NCBI RefSeq assembly: GCF_040536835.1
Contig: NZ_CP159578.1
Coordinates: 2,914,001 to 2,978,000 of the forward strand
DNA length: 64,000 nucleotides
Direction of reading: 5' to 3'
DNA from: Salinicola endophyticus
GTDB taxonomy: Bacteria; Pseudomonadota; Gammaproteobacteria; Pseudomonadales; Halomonadaceae
The notes beneath the pieces were generated by a model that saw only the letters and a list, made by a program, of their open reading frames with translations, did no database searches and was not told the origin of the DNA. Below are positions 27,801 through 35,725 of the stretch, one piece after another; the stretch's first letter is position 1, and the number at the start of each line of letters is the position of its first letter. The translations under genes were made by a program, and so were the position numbers.

Positions 27801-30800
27801 CGAGGAAGTCGATCATGTCGGACGGTTCGAATTTCTGTTTCGACAGGAACCCGAACGAGCCGAATGCCGACTCCCGCCCACGGCCGAGATCGCCGTCGCG
27901 GTAGTACCCCGAGCTGTAGTAGGGCGTACCGCCGGTGCCATAGTCGCGGTCGGGCGTCTCGGCGAACTGCTGAAACGCTGCCTTGTACTTGCGCGAGCTG
28001 CCGAAAGCGGCATCGAGCATGCCGCCCAGGGCAGAGCCTGCGAACGAGCCGATAGGCCCGCCAAAATAGGTCCCGATGGCGCCGCCGGCGGTGGCCCCCC
28101 AGTTGCTGTTCGCTTGCTTGCCGAACACCGACGAGCCGACCGACGTACCCAACTGGCTGCCGACATAGCCGGCACCCATCGACGCCAGGCCATTCATGCC
28201 GCTGAAATTCTGCAGCGAGCCGCCGAACATGCCGCCGCCGGTGGCCACCTGGGAGCCGAAACCCTGGGTGTAGGCCGTAGCACCTGTGGGCGCCCCCGCC
28301 CACTGGATGCCGCCAAAGCCGCTACTGATCGAGTCGAACAGATTACGCCCGAGGCTGCCGAGGTCACCCAGCCCGCCGAGCCCACCACCACCCGCGCCGG
28401 CACCGCCGCCACCGATACCGCCGATGCCCAGGGCATTGCCCACGCTCGACGTGAAGCTGACGACGATTGGCTTGAGCGTGGCTTGATAAGCCAGCTCGGC
28501 CAGCAGCCGCTTGAAGCCGTCTATCAGCTGGCCGCTGAAATCGTCGAACGAGTCCAACCCCCCGGCAAATGCGTCGGCAAAGGTCTCGTCGATGCGCTCG
28601 GCGGCGTCTTCCCACGCCTTGGCCATCTCGTCGGCATAAGGTGAGGTCTGGCGCGCCAGCTCGCTCATCTCCTCGCGCACGGCGGCAACGGAACGCTGAT
28701 ACTCCTGCGGGCCGATCGCGTGGGCGCGATAGCGCGCATTGAGGTCGGCAAGATCCTGCTGGAGCTGGCGCGCCTTGAGCGCGCTGCTGTCGTATGCCTG
28801 GCGCAGCTCGAGCGTGCGTTGATAGTACGGGTCCGCCTCGCGATCCGCCTTGGCGTATTCCGCCGCCAGCTGCGCGGTGGCCGCGGTGATTTCCAGCTCG
28901 CTACGCCCGGCGGCGCGGGCGGCTTTCTGGACTCGGGCCAGCTCATCATGGAAGGCTCGCGCGCGGGCCGCCGCGGGGTCCATGCGATCGATGATGCCCT
29001 GTAACGGGTCGATGCTCTCGCGATACTGCTGCGTCAGCTCGGCCTGCGCCTGCGCCGCCTGCTCGGCGGTAATCTTGCCCTCGCGCTGCAGCAAGTTGAG
29101 CGCGTCCTGTTTTTTGGCGTAGGCGTCGGCCGCGGTGCCCAGCGGGTCGAACGACTCGCGCAGGCTGTCGTAGGTCTGCTGGGCGTCTTTGACTGATTTC
29201 GCCAGCGCCTTGGCCTCGTCGCTGGCCTTGCTGCCAAAGTTGGTGGTTTCGCGGATCGCGGCGGCGCGGGCTTCGATGGTGGCCAGGGCCTGCGCCACCA
29301 GGTCGTTAACATCGCCAGCGCCCTCGCCCACCACCAGCGCGGCCGACAGTGCTGTCGCGGAAAGGTCCGATTGCACACCCTGCAGCAACCCGGACAGCGT
29401 CTGTAGGTTGCCCAGCTGGGCCTGCACCATCGCCTCGGCTTCGGCAAACCGCTGGGCGCGAGCGAGCTGCACCGCTGCCTCGGTGGCGTCGCCCTGCTCG
29501 AGCGCGGTCTGGTAGCCCTTGAGCGCGTCGGCCTGCCCAGCGATGGCGCCAGACTGCTCGGCGTAGAGCCCGGTATAGCCGGCCTGATTGGCGGCATACG
29601 CCGCGGCCTCGGCCGCGGTCATGCCGAGGGTGTCGCGGGACGCCTGCAACTTGGCCAGGTAGTCGCCCCACTTCTCACCGCTGGACCCCAGGGCGCGCTC
29701 GACGGCGGCCAGGCCACCGACGGCGCTATGAGCGGCATCGGCGGCATTGCGCTGTGACTCGGCGACGGCGTCCATGCGGTCACCGTAGGCGGCCGCTTTC
29801 TCGCGCGAGGTGTCGTAGATGCCCGCCAGCTTGGCCCACTCGCGCAGCTTTTCCTGCGGCACGCCGAGCGCTTCGGCGTTGCGCGACATAACCTCGGTCA
29901 GGCTCTCACCGCGCGCCGCAGCTTCGTCGAGCTGGGCGATGAACTCGCGATAGGCCGCTTGTTGGTCGGCATCGACTCCACCCCACAGCGAGACGCCGCC
30001 GAAATCCTCGACCGCCTGCGCTTTGATCTTCTCCAGCGCGTCGGCGGCCTTGTCGGCCTGCTCCTGCTGCTTGTCGCCCCAGTTGGCCAGCGCCGCGGCC
30101 TGCTGGTCGCGGGAGAGCTGGCCGAACTTCGCAATCACGGTATCGAGCGGCGTTTCGAGCAGCGACAGCGACTCGCCCACGCCGTCGAGGCTATCCGAGA
30201 GATCGTCGCTGGAATCGCTCAGCATCACCGCCGCCGTGGCGCCGGCGATCAGCAGACCCGGCCAGCCGCCGAGCATGGCCAACGCACCACGGGCGACGGT
30301 GCCGACACCGCGCATCGCCACCGCATAGCGCGTCGCGGAAACGGTCGAGGCGTTCATTGCCGCTTCGTGCCGACGCTCGGCGGAGATCAGCTCACCATTG
30401 GCAGCCGCCAACTGGCGAATGGCCTTGGTGCGGTTGGTAGTGATACCCGTGGCGGTGGCCGTGGCCTGGGCGTTGGCCAGCGCCTGCTTGGCTGACGCCT
30501 GGCGCGATTGCGCCAGACGCAGCGCCTCGGCCGAGGCACGGCGCTCGGTCAAAATGGCGGTGTTCTGCGCCGCGGTCTGCTGCTTCTGGGCGTTCAGATA
30601 ATCGCCCAGGCGATCACGCAAATTACCGAGCCCCACCAGGGCGCGCCCAGCGGCAACGGACGCCATTAGCTCGAGCGCTACTGTGCCCTTGCTAACGACA
30701 CCCTCCATGCCGCCCAGGGTATCGAGTAGACCATTCACCGTATCGGCGGTGTGGTCGATCGCCGGGGATAGCTCTACCGCGACCGTCTGTGCCAGGCCGC

Positions 30801-31515
30801 GCCCGACCTCCTGCAGGTACTGCAGCGACTGCCCGGCAGAATCGAGGCGGTCGATGTCCTCCTGGGGCAGCTCGATACGCAGTTTGCGCGCCTGCTGGGC
30901 GTACTCGGTCAGCAGGCGCGAGTTATCCTCGAACAGCGGAATCAGGCGGCTGGCGTTGTCGGCGATCGACTCCAGAATGGTCACCTGCTGAGCCTTGGGC
31001 AGCCCGACCAGGCGTTCGCCGATAGCCTGAATCTGCTTATCCGGCGAGAGGTTGATGAGATCCTTGGCGGAGAGGTTGAGCGCCTTGAGGGCGTCCATCG
31101 CCTCGCCGCCGCCGTTGGCGAAGGCATCGCCGATCTTGTCGGCGGTGTCCTTGAAGATGTCGCCCATCTTCTCGCTGTCGATGCCCACCTGACGGCCGGC
31201 ATAGCTCCAGCTCTGCAGCGTCTGCACGCTAACGCCCACGGCGCGCGCCAGATTGCTCTGCTCGCGCACCGCCGCCGCGGTCTGAGCCGTCATCGCCGCG
31301 ATACCGGTGGCACTCAGCCCCACCGCTGCCGCCATCGCTGTCGCCTTGGAGCCGATCGACAACAGGCTTTCGCTGGTCGATTCCGACTGGCGCTCGGCCT
31401 GCTGCATCTCGCGCGTCAGCCGCTCGGTGGACTCGCGCGCGGCGTCGTTGGCCTTGACGGCACTACGGCTATCGCCGTCAATGACAAACTCGGTGCGGTA
31501 ACGACGGGCTGCCAT
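24823..31515 (-). CDS. Tail length tape measure protein with EF-hand-like loops
   Basis: 2,230 residues. The N-terminal part is helical with tape-measure features (AAVGLSATGIAAMTAQ, QVGIDSEKMGDIFKDTADKIGDAF), a hydrophobic stretch near 425 (LAMLGGWPGLLIAGATAAVML), a Gly-rich segment near 1025-1060 and long coiled coils. Near 1730-1908 are calcium-binding-type loops including DLNGDAVVSGLE, DADGNGLLTAQE, DTSLDGLIDYGE and DTDGDGQISALE. It sets tail length during assembly. The ATG at 31515 is preferred over a GTG at 31524 because CAGGAG lies 8 bp upstream. Confidence 0.9.
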   Translation of the reverse strand: MAARRYRTEFVIDGDSRSAVKANDAARESTERLTREMQQAERQSESTSESLLSIGSKATAMAAAVGLSATGIAAMTAQTAAAVREQSNLARAVGVSVQTLQSWSYAGRQVGIDSEKMGDIFKDTADKIGDAFANGGGEAMDALKALNLSAKDLINLSPDKQIQAIGERLVGLPKAQQVTILESIADNASRLIPLFEDNSRLLTEYAQQARKLRIELPQEDIDRLDSAGQSLQYLQEVGRGLAQTVAVELSPAIDHTADTVNGLLDTLGGMEGVVSKGTVALELMASVAAGRALVGLGNLRDRLGDYLNAQKQQTAAQNTAILTERRASAEALRLAQSRQASAKQALANAQATATATGITTNRTKAIRQLAAANGELISAERRHEAAMNASTVSATRYAVAMRGVGTVARGALAMLGGWPGLLIAGATAAVMLSDSSDDLSDSLDGVGESLSLLETPLDTVIAKFGQLSRDQQAAALANWGDKQQEQADKAADALEKIKAQAVEDFGGVSLWGGVDADQQAAYREFIAQLDEAAARGESLTEVMSRNAEALGVPQEKLREWAKLAGIYDTSREKAAAYGDRMDAVAESQRNAADAAHSAVGGLAAVERALGSSGEKWGDYLAKLQASRDTLGMTAAEAAAYAANQAGYTGLYAEQSGAIAGQADALKGYQTALEQGDATEAAVQLARAQRFAEAEAMVQAQLGNLQTLSGLLQGVQSDLSATALSAALVVGEGAGDVNDLVAQALATIEARAAAIRETTNFGSKASDEAKALAKSVKDAQQTYDSLRESFDPLGTAADAYAKKQDALNLLQREGKITAEQAAQAQAELTQQYRESIDPLQGIIDRMDPAAARARAFHDELARVQKAARAAGRSELEITAATAQLAAEYAKADREADPYYQRTLELRQAYDSSALKARQLQQDLADLNARYRAHAIGPQEYQRSVAAVREEMSELARQTSPYADEMAKAWEDAAERIDETFADAFAGGLDSFDDFSGQLIDGFKRLLAELAYQATLKPIVVSFTSSVGNALGIGGIGGGGAGAGGGGLGGLGDLGSLGRNLFDSISSGFGGIQWAGAPTGATAYTQGFGSQVATGGGMFGGSLQNFSGMNGLASMGAGYVGSQLGTSVGSSVFGKQANSNWGATAGGAIGTYFGGPIGSFAGSALGGMLDAAFGSSRKYKAAFQQFAETPDRDYGTGGTPYYSSGYYRDGDLGRGRESAFGSFGFLSKQKFEPSDMIDFLDALQALDNIIASGADADQIDAVTQSMNGFYTSVKNDPLADILSDRMVVIKRALLASSSDVGDALIERVGDITADNAEQLAPRLAQALQLGNLIDGLGGVVQDYAEQVATTSKASLDEIMANIQTSAANYQAVTSATDLLGLHFDALADGAVAASNTLATLAGGIDSLSALQQRYADTYLTDEQRRANALRAVGEQLEAFNRATGESVTDKGGLETLIRSLDLMTESGQKTYVAALQLVGAFEQLDQVTEQINAQFDELAREAQGRVDSAKAAAAQALGQFNDQAYQQQLDLLGLLGRDQAALTLQRQRELASIDESLRPIQERIWALQDEKAAHQDAQKAVTDYQQALASAGDALAGTLGNISRWIDQQNATGGAPAADLQESQAQFARQLVLAQNGDRSALESITQYADQYLNAGQGYYGSGTGYQSIRDDVLDALGSLPDQVSAEEYIADEIKQALLAQTSSLTDDLSAVLRGDNPSSIADRLSGYFDALAGGIDGVLTRDQLKLVMNGKATDAQLVAMVRALDLNGDAVVSGLESVIIRGMPTDSVLANVLMSQLRANGDKALTDDQVRKALSPIATDSEIRRLIAQVDADGNGLLTAQELTNARLGGLSRGIAGALNPMFDRIDTSLDGLIDYGEFGKYFQGLASDTQLKRIFTQLDTDGDGQISALEAIKGATDAVGDNTGSLEQRSLEQLEKLTSLTSEMTRTTDQFVDLNGNMVSLRDAIGALGVAQEEMARIERERAAALQAEQQQVADARAKEAKRAALETQIKQAQSNVTRFDGQVDAWESRTERETGIDVGSARFERLLSIAESRNYLTADYDVFRAKVAKEGDPAFWYAAEIARDLAYRKSYVDKIADLRRELSALDGSHANGLDYVPFDGYRAELHQGEFVATAAEAPAVRAFLDGALPPVVMPPPAASGVDERLAAMMRDNNRLMQQNAELLSRLEQHAAAGVRVSAEGHRRQIAATEQGNRSLERLESDKRLEKARA

Positions 31516-31541
31516 GCCGGGCACTCCTGAAAAACGGGCAC

Positions 31542-31564
31542 AAAAAAGCCGCCCGAGAGGCGGC
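31542..31564 (-). terminator. Terminator between tail chaperone and tape measure
   Basis: 6-bp GC stem (31548-31553 with 31559-31564), loop CGAGA, followed by six T on the minus strand. It lies 27 bp before the tape-measure start and could reduce read-through from the abundant upstream tail genes. Confidence 0.75.
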
Positions 31565-31589
31565 CATCTGTACGCAAGAGGATTATTCG

Positions 31590-31943
31590 ATGGTGGTATT
31601 TCTGCTATTAGCGATCTTGATCGTGTTGCTGATCGCGACAGGGCTATGGCGCAACGTAATTGTGCTCATCGCTTCGGTAATCGGCGGCCTGGTCCTGCTG
31701 GCGCTTACCACATCTTACGGGTGGCAATTCTGGCTACCCGTTTTAGGCATATCTGTCGTGTGCCTTGCACTCGAGCTTTTCAGGCCGTTGGCCAGGCTGA
31801 AGCTCAGGCAAGAACGTATCAAAGATGCCGAGGATAAAGCGGCCAGAGAGAAGCAGGCCAAGCAAGCTGTCGTCGACAAGGCGGCACGCAAAGAGGCCGC
31901 CATCCGCGCGCAGGTCGAAGCGACCGAGCGAATCGGCAAGTAA
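31590..31943 (+). CDS. Small membrane protein, moron against the tail operon
   Basis: 117 residues: two or three hydrophobic helices in the first 65 residues, then a highly charged Lys/Ala/Glu helix facing the cytosol. AAGAGG precedes the ATG. It is the only plus-strand gene between the tail chaperone and tape-measure genes, so it is not needed for tail assembly; a lysogenic function such as superinfection exclusion is possible but unproven. Confidence 0.7.
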   Translation: MVVFLLLAILIVLLIATGLWRNVIVLIASVIGGLVLLALTTSYGWQFWLPVLGISVVCLALELFRPLARLKLRQERIKDAEDKAAREKQAKQAVVDKAARKEAAIRAQVEATERIGK

Positions 31944-31955
31944 CGCTATAACGCC

Positions 31956-32303
31956 CTAACGCTGCCGCATGACTTCCAGCGCGCCGGCCTCGATGTGCTG
32001 CAACCGCTTGAGCGTCTGCCGGGTGTCCTCGACACCCAGCATCTGCATCACACTGGCCACGGCTGCACGGTCGAGCCCCTGGGCCACGGGCGCGCCGCCG
32101 AACGAGGGCAGATAAAGCCACTGCCCGGCGCACTGTAGGAAAACCTCAAGCGCATCCGCATGCTGGGGCCATACCTCGACTTCCCTGGGGGCCAGGTATT
32201 TCTCCGCGACCGTTATCCCCAGCTTGTCGAGGTCAGAGCGAAAGTCGCTCTTGCCGCCACCCGCACCACTCGCCCACGCCCGGCCCAGGGCGCTTAGTTT
32301 TTT
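31956..32303 (-). CDS. Tail assembly chaperone, -1 frameshift extension (DUF1799-like)
   Basis: The frame has no start of its own and is entered by -1 slippage at A AAA AAC (32303-32297), at the very end of the upstream chaperone frame. It adds about 113 residues (LGITVAEKYLAPREVEVWPQ ... GLDRAAVASVMQMLGV), giving a fusion of about 228 residues like lambda gpGT. The EVWPQHADALEVFL region resembles DUF1799. Confidence 0.85.
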   Translation of the reverse strand, partial: KKLSALGRAWASGAGGGKSDFRSDLDKLGITVAEKYLAPREVEVWPQHADALEVFLQCAGQWLYLPSFGGAPVAQGLDRAAVASVMQMLGVEDTRQTLKRLQHIEAGALEVMRQR

Positions 32304-32641
32304 GCCTCAGCCTCCGGCAGGCCCAGCTGCACCTCGCTCCAGGCGCGCATCAGTCGATTGAGCGCGTAGCTGTCCTGAAACACCGCATCGATCAGCTCAG
32401 GGGTACTCTCCAACTCCTTGCCGTTGGCATCGTCGATGCCGGACACGCTCAGCACGTCTTCGCGCACCACCGCGATCTGGTCGAAATTCTTCGGCTTGGC
32501 GTTGCGCGCCTTCTCCAGCGCGTCCTGATCATCGCGCGAGCGCAAACGAATCTCCGCCGTGAACTCCTGCGCGTCGTGGCCCGGCTTCTGAATCTTGATG
32601 GTTTTGGTCACGCTCGGCGTACCCAGTACGAATCTGGCCAT
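32294..32641 (-). CDS. Tail assembly chaperone (gpG-like)
   Basis: 115 residues from the ATG at 32641 (AAGGA 6 bp upstream). Contains FTAEIRLRSRDDQDAL and ends GLPEAEAKN directly at the slippery heptamer. The position between the major tail protein and the tape measure and the frameshift site identify it. Confidence 0.82.
   Translation of the reverse strand: MARFVLGTPSVTKTIKIQKPGHDAQEFTAEIRLRSRDDQDALEKARNAKPKNFDQIAVVREDVLSVSGIDDANGKELESTPELIDAVFQDSYALNRLMRAWSEVQLGLPEAEAKN
32297..32303 (-). promoter_or_regulatory. Programmed -1 frameshift site A AAA AAC
   Basis: The heptamer reads GC-A-AAA-AAC-TAA in the zero frame, so the stop follows immediately. Both tRNAs can re-pair after a -1 shift. 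The downstream frame stays open for 113 codons with family-like sequence. Confidence 0.88.
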
Positions 32642-32676
32642 GGTCATTCCTTGTGGCGTTGGGGGTAGAGTCCAGA

Positions 32677-32706
32677 AACGACGACGCCCGCAAGGTGCGG
32701 GCGTGT
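32677..32706 (-). terminator. Hairpin after the major tail protein gene
   Basis: Between the major tail protein stop and the tail chaperone start an 8-bp GC inverted repeat (ACGCCCGC and GCGGGCGT) is flanked by outer GACGAC/GTCGTC complementarity. The T-run after it on the minus strand is short (TTT). Probably a partial terminator or an mRNA-stabilising structure. Confidence 0.55.
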
Positions 32707-32743
32707 CGTCGTCATGGCGTGACAGTGTCACGCTATTGATTGG

Positions 32744-33703
32744 TTACTTGGCGTAGATCACCAGCTCATCGTCGCCGGCGTTGGGCAGGCAGCGGCCGTC
32801 CATCTGGTAATGCATGATATTGTCGCTGTCCTGCTCGCTGAGCCCGCTGAACTGGGTCTTGGGCGCACGCACGCCGACGATGTTGCCGGGCTCGGTGCCA
32901 TGCTCGAACGCCATGGCGCCGGTAGTCACCGTCTTGTGCGATTCGTTCATCTCGAACACATCGAAATCGCCGATTCGCGGAGCCTCGAAATTCGTCTGTA
33001 CGGTCGCGCGCTTATCGGTGATATGCACGCCTTCATAGCCCACCAGGTTGCGGTAGGTCACCGTATTGCCGAAATCGAACGACAGCGACTGCAGTCTGAA
33101 ATCAACCCCGCGAATCTGGAATTTCCGCGTGTTCTGGTAGTTGACGGGGATTTCGTCGGCCTGGTTGATCGGCTCGGCGGTGATCGGCGCGATCGCTTCG
33201 GGGCGCCGATAGAGCCCGGTGAACGAAAACGAGATCGTCGGCAAGCTGCCCGTCTGGAAAGAGCCGGTTACCTGGCCGCGAGTGCCGGGCAAACACTGCA
33301 TCTCCCCGTCTTGGATGTAATAGAGCGTGATCGAGTCAGACTCGCCGCTTACCGGCTCCCAGCGCACTTCGCCGGCTTCCAGGTCTTGCACCTCGACACG
33401 CTTGCAGGCACGCATCAGCAGGCCATACGAGGGCGCCACCACGGCGGATTCGGTCGGCGGAACGCCGCTACCCGAGGCGGGCACGGTAACCTCGACCGTG
33501 GCATAGGGGCCGGTGTTGATCTGCTCGAAGTTGCGCAGCTCCTCGGTGCGGCGCTCACGGTCGACCGTGTTGCCGGCGTAGGCGGTGCGGCTCTGCTGCG
33601 TCACGAGGATCATCGTGCACTCCTCGATCGGCACCGCTTCGCCCAGATTGGTCTCGACACCAACGAAAATAGCGCCGACGCGCTGCAGGATGGGTTCACT
33701 CAT
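32744..33703 (-). CDS. Major tail tube protein
   Basis: 319 residues, beta-rich, starting MSEPILQRVGAIFVGVETNLGEAVPI. Placement (tail terminator upstream, tail chaperone with frameshift downstream), size and the following hairpin all fit the siphovirus tail tube protein. The N-terminal SRTAYAGNTVDRERRTEELRNFEQINTGPYA block occurs in this group of proteobacterial phages. Confidence 0.82.
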   Translation of the reverse strand: MSEPILQRVGAIFVGVETNLGEAVPIEECTMILVTQQSRTAYAGNTVDRERRTEELRNFEQINTGPYATVEVTVPASGSGVPPTESAVVAPSYGLLMRACKRVEVQDLEAGEVRWEPVSGESDSITLYYIQDGEMQCLPGTRGQVTGSFQTGSLPTISFSFTGLYRRPEAIAPITAEPINQADEIPVNYQNTRKFQIRGVDFRLQSLSFDFGNTVTYRNLVGYEGVHITDKRATVQTNFEAPRIGDFDVFEMNESHKTVTTGAMAFEHGTEPGNIVGVRAPKTQFSGLSEQDSDNIMHYQMDGRCLPNAGDDELVIYAK

Positions 33704-33887
33704 CGTCTTTCACCTGGGTGGCCTGGGTGGATTTCGCCAGCGCCTTGGTGGGGCTGGGCGCGGGTACTGTCGCGCGGCTGGGGTGCTCGGCGTGCGAGCC
33801 GTATTTGCGCGAGACGGTGGGTGCCGATACCTGCTCGACACGACCGCCCTTGCTGCGACGCTGAACGCCGCCCTTGCGGGTCGCCAT
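33696..33887 (-). CDS. Small basic tail-region protein
   Basis: 63 residues, rich in Lys, Arg and Ser, with low complexity. AGGAGGT 7 bp before the ATG makes it a real gene. Overlaps the major tail start by 8 bp. Function unknown. Confidence 0.65.
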   Translation of the reverse strand: MATRKGGVQRRSKGGRVEQVSAPTVSRKYGSHAEHPSRATVPAPSPTKALAKSTQATQVKDDE

Positions 33888-33922
33888 GGGGTTACCTCCT
33901 GGGGTTGCTGGGGTGTGGCCGG

Positions 33923-34348
33923 TTAAACGGTTACCGTCCGCGAGGCGGGTCGATAGATCGTGTCGACGCTCCAGAATTCGAGCCAGAGCCGGTAGCCGCC
34001 CACGATCTTGTCGACCTTGCCGCCCTTGTAGGCCATCAGCGCGCCGTGGGGCACGGGCTGCCAGCCAAACAGCGCATCGCGGATCGCCTTGCGCTGCTGC
34101 CGGAAATCCTCGCCGACCCGCGACACCAGCCAGACGCCGTAGATCTGGCTAACTGACTGACGCCGCCCCATGGCGTCCGGCTCGTCGTTGGCGCCGTCCT
34201 CGGCGTAGTAGACGCGGGCGCACGGGGTCGTGTCGCGGAAACTCTCCAGCGGGTCGGTGGTGTCCGCCTCCTCGACGCTCACCAGGTCAGGGCACTGCTC
34301 ACGCAGCCGCGCGATAAGCGCGTCGGTGAGATCGGTATCGTCATTCAT
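33923..34348 (-). CDS. Tail terminator protein (gpU-like)
   Basis: 141 residues. The LTDALIARLREQCPDL N-terminus and the middle CARVYYAED ... VWLVSRV strand pattern fit tail terminator/completion proteins, as does its position just before the major tail gene. ATG overlaps the upstream stop (ATGA). Confidence 0.72.
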   Translation of the reverse strand: MNDDTDLTDALIARLREQCPDLVSVEEADTTDPLESFRDTTPCARVYYAEDGANDEPDAMGRRQSVSQIYGVWLVSRVGEDFRQQRKAIRDALFGWQPVPHGALMAYKGGKVDKIVGGYRLWLEFWSVDTIYRPASRTVTV

Positions 34349-34944
34349 GATTGACTCAGCAGGTAATCGAGCCGGTCGCTGAACTGCTGGGGCAGCTCTC
34401 GCCGCACCATCTCCTGGGTGTCGGCGATCAGCTGTGGGTGGGCGACCATGCCCGGGATAGAGGGGCCGAACTGCATATGCGGCTCGGATCGGTTATCGCT
34501 GTAGCTCGCGCGACGCAACACGTGGCCCTTGGCGTACCAGCCGCCTGACTGCCGCCCGGCCCGCCCGACCAGCTGGGCGCCTTTGTCGCGCCGTACGCGC
34601 ACCGTGACGCCCTTGCGGCGGGTGCGGTACGTACGCCCGTTGATACTGGTTGCATTGACGCGCACGATCTTGGCACGCGGCGAGAAGCGCTCTAGCGGCA
34701 GGCGCCGCCCGGTATAGAGGATCGTTCGCGAAGCCGCGCGGCGCGCCCAGTCGAGGCGAATCGCGCGTTTCACGTCTGAGGTCTTGATGTTGTAAGTCTG
34801 CCGGATCTCTTTCGAGATCATCGTGGCCGCCTTCTTCTGCATGGCGTCTAGCGACCACTGCATCGCCTTCTCGATCTTCCAGCTCTGCTCACCGAACTGG
34901 TGGCGCATCTTCTGCCGCTGCTGGATGTCGTACTTGTAGCGCAT
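34345..34944 (-). CDS. Minor tail protein Z-like
   Basis: 199 residues, very basic. The YNIKTSDVKRAIRLDWARRA and LERFSPRAKIVRV stretches match the GPZ (minor tail Z) family, which helps join the tail to the head. Ends KGHVLRRASYS ... FGPSIPGMVAHPQL, also family-like. Confidence 0.82.
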   Translation of the reverse strand: MRYKYDIQQRQKMRHQFGEQSWKIEKAMQWSLDAMQKKAATMISKEIRQTYNIKTSDVKRAIRLDWARRAASRTILYTGRRLPLERFSPRAKIVRVNATSINGRTYRTRRKGVTVRVRRDKGAQLVGRAGRQSGGWYAKGHVLRRASYSDNRSEPHMQFGPSIPGMVAHPQLIADTQEMVRRELPQQFSDRLDYLLSQS

Positions 34945-34948
34945 GGCG

Positions 34949-35260
34949 TCAATTCACCTCGATACGCCGAAAATCGCCGTCGTCGGTGACGATGTGCACG
35001 TAGTACCAGCGACCCTCGGGGGTCTCGATCACGTCGCCCTGCCCGCTATCGGGCACCGCCGATACCGGGATCTCGACGATGGTCGTGATTCGCCCAATGC
35101 CGCTCGCGGGGTCGTCATACACCAGCGCATCGCGCTCGAGCGTGTAGGACACGCTTTCGATGGTCTCGCCATTGGCGCGTCGGTAGGTGGCCAGGCCATC
35201 CGCCAGCGCGGTGGCCATGACGCGGTTAGCCCGCGCCATGGCCCTGGCAAAGCGGCTCAT
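34949..35260 (-). CDS. Head-tail joining protein, putative
   Basis: 103 residues. Helical N-terminus (RFARAMARANRVMATALADG), then a beta-rich domain. Position between the DUF2190 head protein and gpZ matches small connector proteins such as gpFII, but similarity was not clear enough to name it. Confidence 0.6.
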   Translation of the reverse strand: MSRFARAMARANRVMATALADGLATYRRANGETIESVSYTLERDALVYDDPASGIGRITTIVEIPVSAVPDSGQGDVIETPEGRWYYVHIVTDDGDFRRIEVN

Positions 35261-35625
35261 TACGCGCCGCCGGTGCCAGCATCCAGCTCGGCCTGGGTGG
35301 CGGCCATGCCCTGCACGATCAGCACGGTGGCCGTACCCGCCGGGTCACTGGTCAGCACGCCGATCGGGGCTGTGGCCGAGGCGGTGCCGGCGGCAACCAT
35401 CTCGCCCTCCAGCATCGCGACCCGGGCGCCCAGGGCCAGGGCGTCATCGCAGGGAATGCCACCCCACTCGCCGCCAGTGACGCCGACGAAATCCTCGCCT
35501 TCGGCGGCGTTGTCGAGCGGCACCAGCACCAGGCTGCCAATCACCACCGGCAGGCCGGCAATAACACCGCCGGCGGGTGCCGGCAGCGTGACCGTCTGGC
35601 CGTCGCCGTTGTAGTTCTTCGCCAT
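35260..35625 (-). CDS. DUF2190 capsid decoration protein
   Basis: 121 residues from the ATG at 35625 (GGAG 8 bp upstream). Typical DUF2190 sequence: NYNGDGQTVTLPAPAGGVIAGLPVVIG and EGEDFVGVTGG, a beta-rich cement or head fibre protein encoded next to the major capsid. Confidence 0.8.
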   Translation of the reverse strand: MAKNYNGDGQTVTLPAPAGGVIAGLPVVIGSLVLVPLDNAAEGEDFVGVTGGEWGGIPCDDALALGARVAMLEGEMVAAGTASATAPIGVLTSDPAGTATVLIVQGMAATQAELDAGTGGA

Positions 35626-35670
35626 ATCGTTCACTCCATCGTGGGTTGTCTGTCTCGAAAGACGCCCACA

Positions 35671-35691
35671 AAAAAACCGCCGGCGGCGGTC
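35671..35691 (-). terminator. Terminator after the capsid gene
   Basis: ACCGCC and GGCGGT pair around a short GGC loop and are followed on the minus strand by seven T. It lies 35-55 bp past the capsid gene stop and should limit read-through into lower-copy genes. Confidence 0.75.
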
Positions 35692-35725
35692 ATTGGTGGG
35701 CGCTATGGGTTGCCGCGGGCGGCGA

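Noticed and set aside
26800..28644. 614-codon plus-strand frame opposite the tape measure gene
   Set aside because: Antisense shadow of a coding frame with strong third-position GC bias; no ribosome binding site, no recognisable domain.
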